In this document: piece after piece, positions 33,973 through 43,971 of the stretch
How the letters are laid out: every line of letters begins with the position of its first letter
How positions within the stretch are numbered: the first letter of the stretch is position 1
Assembly: GCA_963169105.1 (NCBI GenBank)
Contig: OY720637.1
Coordinates: 28,825,925-28,889,924, forward strand
DNA: 64,000 nucleotides
Direction: 5' to 3'
Source of the DNA: Ceriagrion tenellum
Taxonomy: Eukaryota; Arthropoda; Insecta; Odonata; Coenagrionidae
The notes under the pieces: model-generated
Told to the model about the DNA's origin: nothing
The model's database searches: none
The model's input: the letters and a program-made list of their open reading frames with translations, nothing else
Position numbers and translations under genes: made by a program

Positions 33973-35066
33973 CTGGGCGGTTTTCCAATATATTGGTTCC
34001 AATATCAACATACATACATACATACCAGTCACGCCGTTCCCTTTCGGGGTAGGCACAGTCACTAAGTTTCACTCATAAATACATATTGGTACACCTAACT
34101 CTGCTTCAATAATTTCCCTCAAACTGACCTATCTTTGCAATTTTGCTTCATTTACCCCAATACACGCTCTCCTGTTTTTTAGACTCCAAATATTCCTCCT
34201 CCTAATAATTTCTTCAACCACATTCAACCACAACATTCTCGGCCTACCTCTGCCTCTCGCACCATTCATTTCACTCTTATATATTTGTTTCGTTATTCGA
34301 CTCTGATCTATTCTCTCAACCTGGCCAAACCAACGAAGCACACTCCTTTCATATATGTCCATTACTGGAGCATCTAACCCACATTCATTTATCACCCACT
34401 CATTCCTGACCCTACCCATTCTACTTATGCTGCAAACACTCCTCAGACAACTCATACCCAGGGCGTATAGTCTGCTCTTATGTCTATATTTTTTAATATT
34501 GGGATGCCAAAATCACAATTTTTGAACGACGAGGTCGGAAAAACCATCATTTGTAATTGGAATATTGTATATTGAAGAGCTATTATTTGCAATTAGAATG
34601 CTGAATGTTGAATTATCATTGGTAAAAATTCCAGTGTTGAATATTGGAACCGGGCGAGGAGGGTGGTCGTAGAGCCTAATCTTTGAAAACAGGCAGCACG
34701 CGTGGAACTCAGTGCAGCACCACCTTTTCCACCATTATTCATAACAAAAACTGGGGACAAGAAGCTTATGTTGGTTTTTTTTGGTTTATTTACAGACTTT
34801 TACAAGTTCCGTTTTCGAAGTAACTCCCCCTCGTTTCTAATACACTTCTACCACCATTTTTTTACCTATTTATATTGCTATGTTCAATATTTTCCAGTTT
34901 ACCAATATTTTATTTTTTCACTATCCAATATTGCATCATTTCCAATATTCCAATATGCCAATATTTTCCAATATTCAATAGTCTGATACAGGTTATTGAT
35001 ATTGGTCCGTTTTCAATATAGTAAGCTATTGGATATTGATATTGGGATCAAATACCGCCCAGCAAT
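33973..35066. mobile_element. DNA element with CTGGGCGGT ends inserted in LINE D
   Basis: Left end CTGGGCGGTTTTCC and right end ATACCGCCCAG are inverted. The LINE D sequence ACCCTGG is present on both sides (33966-33972 and 35067-35073), as expected for a 7-8 bp target duplication (hAT-like size). The interior is rich in CCAATATT and its complement AATATTGG, especially 34490-35045. A LINE C copy is nested at 34007-34487. No transposase is seen. Confidence 0.6.
34007..34487 (-). mobile_element. LINE C RT C-terminal fragment with (ATGT)n tail, nested
   Basis: The minus strand encodes MSCLRSVCSISRMGRVRNEW, VINECGLDAPVMDIYERSVL, RWFGQVERIDQSRITKQIYK, GRGRPRMLWLNVVEEIIRRR and NIWSLKNRRAC in one frame, then a gap and the 3' UTR ending in the ATGTATGTATGT tail at 34007. 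It is the best preserved LINE C tail in the window, about 100 residues without a stop. It lies within CCAATATT-rich DNA on both sides. 5'-truncated. Confidence 0.85.
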
Positions 35067-35250
35067 ACCCTGGTCATAAATATTTAACGGAAAAATAAGT
35101 AAAATACAAAGAAAAGCCCGCACGCTTCGTTGAAAACTGTTACGAGCGAACGTATATTGTTTTACAACTTTTAGAGGGATTAAGATGGGAACCCCTACAG
35201 ACTCGGAGACTACACGTTAGGCTTAGGTTACTTGAGGAATTGCCGATAGC
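35067..35250 (+). mobile_element. LINE D fragment, right part of the split copy
   Basis: Continues the interrupted copy: KIQRKARTLR relic of RKAARFVEN, CYERTYIVLQLLEGLRWEP, TRRLHVRLRLLEEL. It is cut off at about 35250, next to a tandem repeat. Confidence 0.75.
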
Positions 35251-35265
35251 CGATAGTACCTACAA

Positions 35266-35553
35266 TTATGTGTTTTGGTAGTTTATATTGCTATGGAAAC
35301 TGAGAATCACTATCTTCCTAATTTTCAGAAAATCCTTATGAAGTAGGTGTTTTGGTACTTTAAATTGACTATGGAAACTGAGAATCACCTTCTTCCTGAT
35401 TTTCAGAAAATACATATGACGGAGGTGTTTAAGTCGCTTAAATTGCTATGGAAACTGAGAAACACTATCTTCTTGATTTTCAGGAAATAATTATTAAGGA
35501 GGGATTCCGGTAATTTGAATTGCTATGGAAACTGAGAATCACTCTGAACACTC
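35266..35553. repeat. Tandem repeat, 77-78 bp unit, about 3.7 copies
   Basis: CTATGGAAACTGAGAATCAC recurs at 35291, 35369, 35446 (with one change) and 35523, giving periods of 78, 77 and 77. Each unit also has CTTCCTGATTTTCAGAAAAT-like text. It starts just after the LINE D fragment. Confidence 0.85.
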
Positions 35554-35814
35554 GTCAAGCCGAATATTTGTGTGCTGCGGCTCACTAACATCGAGTTTCA
35601 CATGAATACAGCGGGACTCTTGTATCTCTGATCGTTTATGCTATCGCATAATACATCAATACAAATAGTTTCTGCAGTATAGGTTGCATTCGTTTAGCAT
35701 AGTTCATGTTGGTGAATGTTCCCCTTTCCATAGGTTTTTGCAGGCAGCTAATATTTTGATGCATAAAAGAAAATCTTTGCAATTTTCCACAATATAAATT
35801 TTACTACGACACAG

Positions 35815-35841
35815 GTTTCGATGTTTTTACATCATCATCAG
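35815..35841 (-). ncRNA. Hammerhead ribozyme-like motif, intact core
   Basis: On the minus strand: CTGATGA (35841-35835), T, stem II GATGT/ACATC with loop AAAA, GAAAC (35819-35815). CTGT and then GTC follow, the likely loop and cleavage triplet, before GTAGT. The conserved core is complete. Stem I is short and includes a G-U pair. Activity is inferred. Confidence 0.7.
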
Positions 35842-36022
35842 ATACAAATGAAGTTAGGTGCACATAATATATAGTGATGGAGAAAGGATGGGGGGAAAGA
35901 AGGAAGGTGGGGAAAGAGGGAATTGGATGGGAAAAACAAAAAGGAGAGGTGACCGGAGGGCGGGAAGGGGGAGGTAAACGAGGCACGGGAGTTAGGGTGA
36001 GCAATGGCAAGTAAAAATACAA

Positions 36023-36052
36023 ATCACGGAGTAGGATATCCTACTCCGTGAT
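36023..36052. repeat. Perfect 30-bp palindrome
   Basis: Two 15-base arms, ATCACGGAGTAGGAT and its exact complement, with no spacer. It sits inside the foldback at 35779-36433. Confidence 0.95.
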
Positions 36053-36369
36053 AGAAACATGAGAAGAAGCGCTTCGTAACTCCGCCCCACCCGGAACCTG
36101 GAGTGCGGCTTCTACTGGAGGTCTGCGAACGTTCCCAGTGACCTCTTGGAGTGAGTGCTTCGTGCAGGAAAGTACGCAGATTGGTGACGGACGGAGTTGA
36201 TGAGTCCCACCCTCGAGGGGAGTGAGGGCTGCTGGCTTGGGACACAGGTAGAAAGGAATCTACGGAGCGAGGTTCAACATTCTTTCCCCACCTTCTTTTC
36301 CCCACCTTCCTTCTTTCCCTCCCTCCTTTCTCCATCACTATATATCATGTGCACCTAACTTCATTTCTA

Positions 36370-36403
36370 CCTGAATATGATGTAAAAACATTGCAACCTG
36401 GGT
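36370..36403 (+). ncRNA. Degenerate hammerhead-like core, right arm
   Basis: CTGAATATGATGTAAAAACA followed by TTGCAAC and CTGGGTC: same layout as the left-arm ribozyme with two inserted bases in CUGAUGA and GAAAC changed to GCAAC. Inactive by the known requirement for the GAAA block. Confidence 0.5.
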
Positions 36404-36577
36404 CGTGGTAAAATTTATATTGCGGAAAATTGCAATGTTTTTCATTCATGCATCATTCATAAGTTCCACACAATTTCGCAAGAATCTTTGGATTTTGATC
36501 AGATCGGAGCTAATGTTTTGCTAGTAGTAATTTCGTTAAATTTTCTATGGTACACAATGGTGCATTTTGGCGGTAAC

Positions 36578-36637
36578 TCACCCCCTTCCACACACACCAC
36601 TGACTCGGCTTGCACGGTAATATGTAGATTTAGATAA
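36578..36637 (+). mobile_element. LINE D 3' UTR scrap
   Basis: CTCACCCCCTTCCACACACA..GGCTTGCACGGTAATATGTAGATTTAG resembles the last 60 bp of LINE D (compare 14825-14880). Confidence 0.5.
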
Positions 36638-36641
36638 CCTC

Positions 36642-37070
36642 CTAAGTTGCGAGTCGAAGGGATAATGACATCCATCGCGTCTTGTGACCTCTGCTTCTGG
36701 ATGGTTTGATGTTCCGATCGAGGTGCCGGGTATTGATTGGACGTCCGTCGAGTGATGAAGATGATCTTGCTTTCAATTGCCGAGGCACGTATTGCAGTGC
36801 AACTTGAGGATCACTCGAACGCCAAGCTGGAGAAACGTGTGGGGACTGCCGAGGCAAATCATAGATAAGCGACCGCTTGCCCCGAGACCGAGAGAGGGAA
36901 GCGCTTTCCAAAGCGATCTTCTTTTGTTCCTTGGCGACTCCCGGAAGAGGGTCAAGTGCTCCGATCATCTCCTTCCCTATCCCAAGACTGACGAGGAAAT
37001 CGTGGAAAAGGCGCCGAGTAGCTTTAGGCTTGGATGGAATTAAAAGTTCCTTCAACTGCATCCCTTCCAC
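36642..37070 (-). other. Unassigned 142-codon open frame
   Basis: An ATG-started minus-strand frame in a GC-richer patch, basic and serine/arginine-rich (SRSRGKRSL, KPSRSRGHKTR). No domain was recognised and open frames exist on the other strand too. It could be an exon or chance; recorded because it is among the longest stop-free stretches with reasonable complexity in the window. Confidence 0.2.
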
Positions 37071-37109
37071 TGTTGTTTATACATATATACCGATGGCTTT
37101 ATTCTCGCT

Positions 37110-37225
37110 GTTTTAGTCATAATGGAGACCATATTTGAACATCAAGAAGTAATATATTTTTCTTTAAAATGCAACAAAATTCATTGACTTCTAGACAAGT
37201 TGATATTTCGCTCAAACTACCTTAA
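37110..37225. mobile_element. TTAA-type MITE, internally deleted copy
   Basis: The left part AGTCATAATGGAGACCATAT is joined to the right part CTTTAAAATGCAACAAAATT and the end CTCAAACTACCTTAA. About 440 bp of the centre and the very left end are missing. Confidence 0.7.
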
Positions 37226-39079
37226 TTCTACGTAAAAAAATCCAGAGTGGGCGCATTTTTCTTTATTATTATCGAGAAATCAACTGACAAGTGTCGATTT
37301 AAGGGAAACTTCGCAAATTTTCTCTGTACATTTCACAAATGTAGCGTAGGGAAGCCTAATGATAATTTATACGGTTGTAATATGTTAGTGTATTGATTAC
37401 CTTTATACGCCTCGCCCTTATTCGAGAATTGTGTAAGCTATGATGATCTAATTGAAATGTTTGGATTTCAAAGCTTATAGAATAGAAGAATAAAAAAGAA
37501 TTTACTGTATCTGTTTAATTTAGTCGATACTGGTGAAAATATTAACCTAGTTATTAAAATTAACCTCCTAGTACCAAATATTAATGGAAGGTCAAAAAGG
37601 GCATTTAAATTTAACAATTTAATGACAAACTATAGTGTAAATTCAACAATATGTAGACTGAACCAAACGTACAATAAGCACTGAAATGAACTCGAACTTT
37701 TTCAAAAAATAAATTAATTCTGTACCCAATTGTAGAAAATCGTTGCATAAAATTATTTTGTTAACGCTTCTCCTTATTTTTTTTATATGTATGTATGACT
37801 GTGTTATCATTGATTACATATCATACGTGAAAATGTTTGCCCTGTAATTCTTTTGTTGGGTTAACTTACAGCAAAATAATTTTTAAAAAATGCGGGTTGC
37901 CCTTTAATTGGTGAATGGAGCGGTTTGTAGAGCTTAGAATGTATTGCTGAAATGCTTAAAACCGATATCCGATTGATGACTACTGATGGTGACATTGTTG
38001 TGTCTCGGCATCCTTGAGTTCGGTTGCTTTTCAAATTCCCTTTCTTCCTCGCTATACTTTCAATGCTTCACCTTCCATCTCCTCCATTAATGTGATAGGT
38101 ACCGTACTATCTCTTGCCCTGGATCTCCTAACGTTTTATCCCGTCAGTCGCTGCGGCGCAATACCGCCTCCTATCTCTCCTCTCCCCTCGAAATCACCGC
38201 TCTCCCACCCACCCCATCTATTAGCCAATCGTCCTTTACGTTCTTTTCTCAGAAACGATCGTTGGTGTGCGAAGGAGTATGGCGTATTTCCGCTCTATCC
38301 CTCCCCTCTCCTTCCTTGAGCATTCGGTTTTTGCTAGTCTCCCTTAATCCCACGCTATCCCGTGTTTCTGCGTCATGAATTTCCGGAACTACGCTCCATG
38401 GTGCAAGAGTCGGAATTTGATTGATTTGAAAATGGGCGTGTTTAGATTTTTGAGGTCTCGAAATACATCTGAATAAAATTGAATGAAAAATACGTAACAC
38501 GGACGCGTAATGGCCGCTCAAAATGGTGGGAAACCATATTTTAAACAAGATTCAAATACATTGAATTTTTCCAGCGCTCTTTCACGATACTTACATAAGA
38601 AATAAAACTACAATTAAATTATTACGTAAATGAATAATTATACTTTGATTCTAAAATTCTTACATGTACTAACAATTGAATAATTGTATCAAAGCACTGT
38701 ATCAATCGGGATATCTTAACTGACCGACTGATTTATTGTCAACGCACTGACCTAACGTATACTACTAGTTGTACCTTTGCGGGCGCTGTCGAGAACTATT
38801 TTTTTCTTATGACATTGGGTAAAGAACATGGACTATTTTCTGTCTGATGTCTTTGTTCCCACTCACAAAAGATACGTGCAGTTTCATCAATCTCATCTTT
38901 CCAGCATCTTGTCTCTACAATGACAGTTAAATTAATACGTAACGACAACAGGTGTTAATTAGATCGTAGTACCATGTACTTATATGATAAATTTGAGTGT
39001 CAGACAACTCCCAAAAAGAACCACGTTTTTCTAATGATTGCATAAACAAATGCTATGATACGAAGTCACTCGCGCGGGA
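37226..39079. other. No recognised feature
   Basis: AT-rich apart from a C/T-rich patch at 38130-38340. No frame, tRNA-like box or known repeat is supported. Confidence 0.5.
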
Positions 39080-39200
39080 GCATACACACCAATGGTTACG
39101 CTGGCTAACATACCTTACCGGAAATTGGGATATCTGGGTTCGAATCCCGGTCAAGTCAAATGATTTTTTCATGGTGAATTTCAATCTGTGTTAAGAACCA
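39080..39200 (+). mobile_element. SINE family S2
   Basis: tRNA-like head with GGTTACGCTGGCTAACATAC and a good B-box GGGTTCGAATCCC (39137-39149), followed by GGTCAAGTCAAATGATTTTT and CATGGTGAATTTCAA. The post-head block is shared with 50020-50080 and 56570-56610. Not a functional tRNA: the acceptor stem does not pair. Confidence 0.7.
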
Positions 39201-39818
39201 CGTTGTTTGTGAAGTTAAGGGATATTAAAACGCGTTGCAAATGTCCGCGAATCTCAGTGATCCTTCAGTGACTCACTGATTCCCGCGAATCTATTTCAGT
39301 AACTCACTGTCTTGTCACCTTTTTTTTCACACCACCATTCCCGTGTTTTGAAAGGAGGACTATGGGAATCAGGTTCCTTTCTAACTTGTTAGTTCAGCAT
39401 TTTTTGTTCTTTTTGCACGCGATTCTGTATACTTCATCCTTTTTTGCGCCAGTGTACCGTCATTCCTTTTGTCTTTGTAAACTACCATACCCATTAATTC
39501 GAGTGATCTGGTTTGTGTCACTAATGGGCTTGAGGCTTAGGCGATGACTTGCGGGAAACTCGGACGAACATTCCCGCCTTGCGATCCTGAAATGTGACCC
39601 TCGTAGATTCCCTCTCATCTTTTGCCTTTTCTTTTGACATATGTGTTTCTTCTTCCCACTAATTAGTTTTCACTATTCATCCTTTCCTTTTTACCATTAA
39701 ATATACGTCGTGTTTACAGCCATAATGGCTTAAATTGTACATCGACGTGGATGTTGGAGAAAAACTTATTGATTTCTTTATGAAATCAAGGGAAATTGAC
39801 CTCTACGGCTTCTTTAAA
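39201..39818. other. No recognised feature
   Basis: AT-rich with repeated CAGTGACTCACTG-like text at 39255-39310. No gene or element called. Confidence 0.45.
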
Positions 39819-40140
39819 TAACAAAATAAAAAGTCTCCAATGGCCGTAAAAATGGGCACCACTCGTCAAATAAACACTACAAATGCTGTGTTGGTTTGCG
39901 GGAATGGGAATTCCACTGCATTCTAATGAGACCCCACTAAGGATGGATTGGGTTATAACCTAGGAACCTTCACAGGGCTAATTAGACCCTACTAGGATGC
40001 CTGGTTATGAACCCAATCACACTCACAAGCACTCAAAATCACTCACTTCCCATTCCTACAAACCAGCACAGTAATTGTTGTGTTTATTTTACGAGTGGTG
40101 TCAATTTTTACGGCCATTGGAGACTCTTTTTATTTTGTTA
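39819..40140. mobile_element. Foldback element, ~92-bp arms
   Basis: Arms 39819-39910 and 40047-40140 are reverse complements with few changes: TAACAAAATAAAAAGTCTCC (left) mirrored by GGAGACTCTTTTTATTTTGT (right), plus CCAATGGCCGTAAAAAT and CACCACTCGT blocks. The 136-bp centre contains GGGTTATAACC. Non-coding DNA element, superfamily unknown. Confidence 0.8.
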
Positions 40141-40577
40141 GATTACTTTATGACTTTAATGGGTTCTCAACTCATGTTTGAACTAAAATTCTGTTCTATA
40201 ATAATCCGATGATATTAGAGATCATATTAGCGTGTATTTCTATTAGGTATTTCTAAATGTTATCGTTATGTCTGGACAATGTATTTCCAGAACAAAAAAT
40301 ACTGAGTTCATTTCCGTAAGTACTTGTTGCCGCCCGGTATTGTTTCCATTTCGATATTTTACCTCAGTTTTCGTGAAAAAATAGCCATGAATTTTCCTCG
40401 CCGCGAAGTGACGTAACTAGAAAACACCTGGCCCCGATTGGTGAGTTATTGCCCATTGTTGTTTGCTGAGAAAGTTTTTGTGAATGTTTGCAACAATTCA
40501 GTCACCACATCCTGTAAACGTCATTGAAGAATAAATTTAGCTGTATCAGGCTGTACTTGATGGAAGTTGTCTAATGT
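40141..40577. other. No recognised feature
   Basis: AT-rich; nothing beyond short random frames. Confidence 0.5.
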
Positions 40578-40770
40578 CATGCTGAATAAAAAACACTAGG
40601 TAATATCCCACAGATTTATTTGCTGGCACGACGCGTTTCACCACAATGTGGCATAATCCTGTCTCACATGACACATAATCATGGCACATGATTGTACCAC
40701 AGTGTGGTGAAACGTGATGTGCGAGCAAATAGATCTGTGGGAGATTAACGAGTGTTTTTTATTCAGCATG
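40578..40770. mobile_element. Foldback element with divergent hammerhead-like cores
   Basis: Arms 40578-40662 and about 40689-40770 are imperfect inverted copies, ending CATGCTGAATAAAAAACACT and its complement. Each holds a hammerhead-like core with stem II CCAC/GTGG and GAAACG: GATTATGCCACATTGTGGTG on the minus strand, GATTGTACCACAGTGTGGTG on the plus strand. The CUGAUGA block is altered in both (GAUUAUG, GAUUGUA). Spacer about 26 bp. Confidence 0.75.
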
Positions 40771-41133
40771 TACCATTGAAGAAAGTCAACAAGTGATTTG
40801 CTTGATGAGTCTCGCTATCCGCATATTTCCGTATCATCGCATTCTTTTAATAATTGTGCTATATTTTGTTTGTAACCGTTTCTGCGCAAGTGAGAACGTA
40901 CTTTTTATCGAATCCATGGTAACTGGCTGTACTATTTTTTATTATAGAAAACGAAAAATCAGAGTGCTATCCAGGATTAAATGTGCTTCTCGTTTAAAAA
41001 ATGCTTCATATATGTAATTCCTCAATGACATTGTTTTTGATTCTACATTGTAAGTAATCTGCATGAGTGATTCTTCTCATTGCCCCTCTTGTCACATGGA
41101 TTTAATTCTAACCGTTTTGAAGTATCTGGGAAA

Positions 41134-41446
41134 TGTTGTTGAAGATTGTTCCGGATTTCCACCGGGTCAGGTTCTCCATTTCTGCCGACGTTTCGATGGA
41201 CGAGTCGTTCATCATCCCCAAAGCATGAGAATGATGGACGACTCGTCCATCGCAAGGCCCCTCTGAAGTTTCTGAATAAGGCCGTTCTGAAGTTTCTGGG
41301 AAATGTCGTTGAAGATTGTTCGGGATTTCCACCGGGTCAGGTTCTCCATTTATGCCGACGTTTCGATGGACGACTCGTCCATCGAAACGTCGGCATAAAT
41401 GGAGAACCTGACCCGGTGGAAATCCCGAACAATCTTCAACGACATA
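41134..41446. mobile_element. Foldback repeats with hammerhead-like stem II and a perfect palindrome
   Basis: A first arm (41134-41205) and a second, nearly identical arm (41303-41373) are direct repeats. The second is followed at once by its exact complement. Shared text includes GAAGATTGTTCGGGATTTCC, ACCGGGTCAGGTTCTCCATT and GCCGACGTTTCGATGG. Between them 41229-41263 has GAGAATGATGGACGACTCGT then CCATCGCAA, a worn hammerhead-like core. Same family as 13630-13917. Confidence 0.8.
41303..41445. repeat. Perfect 143-bp palindrome
   Basis: 71-base arms (41303-41373 and 41375-41445) are exact reverse complements around a single C at 41374. The axis lies in the hammerhead stem II; GAAACGTCGGC is found on both sides, but there is no CUGAUGA box. 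Confidence 0.95.
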
Positions 41447-41810
41447 GTTCGCCGGGAAAACCTTCGATCACTTTTCTGGTAAATATTTAAAACTAAGCAT
41501 TTTAAAGTATCCTTGATAGAAGTTTTATAGGGATTGTCGTTAACTATAACGACCGTAACCTTATCCATAATGGCAGGAATTTAAGAAGATCTGCTCTCAC
41601 TGATAGTCACTTTTAGCTGGAGTGATATAGAGTCCCTCTGGGTAGAAATATATCAATTGGTGGAAATTGCGCGAAACTTAAGCGTATGACATGACGTGTG
41701 AGATCTCTGATGAAATTAAAATAGGCCCTCTACATACTATGTTTTAGAACAGCTCCTCTCTAGCTCCCGACCCTTAAAGCTTGATCTATCTTTCATCGAG
41801 TTACTACACA

Positions 41811-42275
41811 TCATCATTCATTGGTTGTTCAATTGGTTGACTGCAGCCCTCCACCCTTCCCTATCTAATGCTAGCTCCCTTGCCTCCTGGTATTCCTCCC
41901 CATGTACTTTTCTCTTTATTTGGTCCATGAACTTATTCCTTGGTCTTCCTCTGGAGACTTTTCCCTCTATTTTGCCTTCAATTACGTTCTTCACACACCC
42001 GTTGTCTCTCAGGATGCGTCCAGTCCATCTGGTTCTTTTTTTCTGTATAGTGTTCCATATGGTACTCTTCTCTTCTACTCTTGTGTACACTTCATCATTT
42101 CTTACTTTATCCGTCCATTTAATCTTCACCATCCTCCTCCAAGTCCAAGTTTCGAAGGCTTCTAGTCTTTTCTGATCAGCTTCTCCAAAGGTCCATGATT
42201 CCGATTCATAGAGTGCCACGCTCCAGACGAATGTTTTCACATACCATTACCTGGTTAGTAGTCCTATCTTTACTA
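41811..42275 (-). mobile_element. LINE B RT C-terminal fragment, best copy
   Basis: About 140 residues are open in one minus-strand frame: ALYESESWTFGEADQKRLEA, FETWTWRRMVKIKWTDKVRN, TRWTGRILRDNGCVKNVIEG, SRGRPRNKFMDQIKRKVHGE and LALDREGWRAAVNQLNNQ, then a stop and a short 3' end with TGAATGATGATG on the minus strand. This is the segment after the RT fingers and palm in a non-LTR RT protein. 5'-truncated near 42275. Confidence 0.88.
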
Positions 42276-43971
42276 CACGTCCCTTAATTAATACCTTTCG
42301 GACCAATCCGTTGGAAGTGGCCCAAGGGTGTTTGTACCACCAATTAAAAAATGCTGAAAAATTAACATTTGTTTCCTTATATTTTATTACCTTAGAATTA
42401 TTTTTTTTAAATTTTGATTCTATAGTTTTATCTTTGGTGGAAAATTTGTTATGTTGGGCGCGAGTATTTTTGCTTTTGTCATGGTTCACGATGAAGTTCA
42501 TGTCCCTTATTTGTCTCAGAAGTATAAAAAAAGCAATTTGTCGTCTTTTTATGAAGGCTTAAGGCAGGATTTGTTATTTACTTACCACTTATCTATTTAC
42601 CTCAATTAAGAAAATTACCTGGTTTGGCATTAAGTTTTGACACATTAATCAGAAAGTTTTACTTTTCGTCGATTATTTCCAAGGAGCAAGAGTGGCAAAG
42701 TCGTTTGAATTTTATTATATGTAAGTGTGAGTAATATTAATATGTGTAACTGTGATGGTGTAGCCATTTAGATATTTACCGTATATTTTGAATGAATTTT
42801 ACAAAAATTATTGTATATTATTTTCTTATTTTCCATCTTTGCCTTCAAGTAAATTTGATGGGTATTTCGAAATAATCTCAAATTTGCAAAACTTACATTA
42901 TTTTTAAAATATATTATGGCAAATAAAAAATATATTCTTGCATGTTCCGACTTTTAGAAGCATAATATTCTTGTGCCTCGGAGATTGTACGCCATTCACT
43001 TAGAGTAGGAGACCCCGTTTGATGCTGGAGCCTCGTCTCGGCCGGCTCCCTTTGCTTCTTTTTGCTCCAGGTTTAGCTTGTCCACTTTCCTCCTGGGAAC
43101 TGGTCCACGGCTCCACATTATTTTACCCGCTACAGTGAAAATTACGGAGCCCTCGGCGTGAGATGTGCTTGGCCTTAGATGTGTAAGGGAGAATGTTTTC
43201 CTCTCCACCTGCCGACGAAACACTTCCAAAAATGTACAGAAAAATACCCGTTTCCTCCCTCTAAAGTGCCTGCAATATTTCTCCCCTATTTTTTTCGACA
43301 TTTCCCGCGGATGCTTTGCTTGGCTGGTGACCTCTGACCCTCTCCTCCGCGGTGCGGACTGAGGAGATAGATGCGGGGAAAATGAGCTTAGAGCATTGCT
43401 GGTCACGAATCGTGTTGATGTGGCTCCCATAACTAATTAAGCTGGCCCAAGAGGAATGGATAGCGGGATTAGTTGCTTCGCTTTTTGCTGTTTTTTTGTC
43501 TTTTTGTGTACTTTTGAAGTGAAGAATGTCACTACAATAAACTCTGCGTGCCCAGAATTCCCGCTCCGCGCTTAAACTCGCGATTAAGATTGAGATAGAG
43601 ACTTGAAACGTATAGCGTGTGCTGAATGCTAATTCACATCCTAGCGATACGTTCGAAAAGTAGGGCCTTGAACAAAATCATACAGTTTTTGCAGCCAGTT
43701 GTGTATTGTTTACATGCAGGTTACTCTTGCTTCTCTTACCATCAAATGAAACTTCTGCTGCATAATATTATTATTTCCTTAGACTGACATATTTTTTTTT
43801 GAATCAGAACAATGTATCAATTTGAAAATGAAAATAACAGTTAATTATCGTATTCTGTGCTATGGGTCAAATTTGGAAAGGTTTGACAGTTCTCCTGAGT
43901 GTTTTGGTGAAATGAGATCCGATTAATCTGGATCCTATCGAGGAAATTTAGCAAAACGTGTGTCAAATGTT
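42276..43971. other. No supported gene
   Basis: AT-rich, with a GC-richer patch at 43010-43380 carrying a 144-codon ATG-started minus-strand frame (43430-42996). That frame is basic and serine-rich, and a plus-strand frame overlaps it. No domain recognised; not called as a CDS. Confidence 0.4.

Larger units (their letters stand above)
35779..36433. mobile_element. Foldback element with divergent hammerhead-like cores
   Basis: Outer arms 35779-35923 and 36293-36433 are inverted copies: GCAATTTTCC..GGAAAATTGC, ACTTCATTTG.., TGCACCTAACTTCAT, and a purine tract GGAGAAAGGA mirrored as a pyrimidine tract. The left arm holds an intact hammerhead core (minus strand), the right arm a degenerate one (plus strand). 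The interior (35924-36292) has a 30-bp perfect palindrome at 36023-36052 and a GC-richer right part. Non-coding. Confidence 0.8.

Noticed and set aside
35266..35553. CRISPR-like array
   Set aside because: The whole 77-bp unit is repeated, with no alternation of constant repeats and unique spacers, in a eukaryotic context.
39080..39155. Functional tRNA gene
   Set aside because: B-box is perfect but the acceptor stem does not pair, and the 3' side continues into a block shared with other S2 copies.
42996..43430. 144-codon ATG-started minus-strand frame
   Set aside because: GC-richer patch, overlapped by an opposite-strand frame. No recognisable domain, so kept out of the CDS list.
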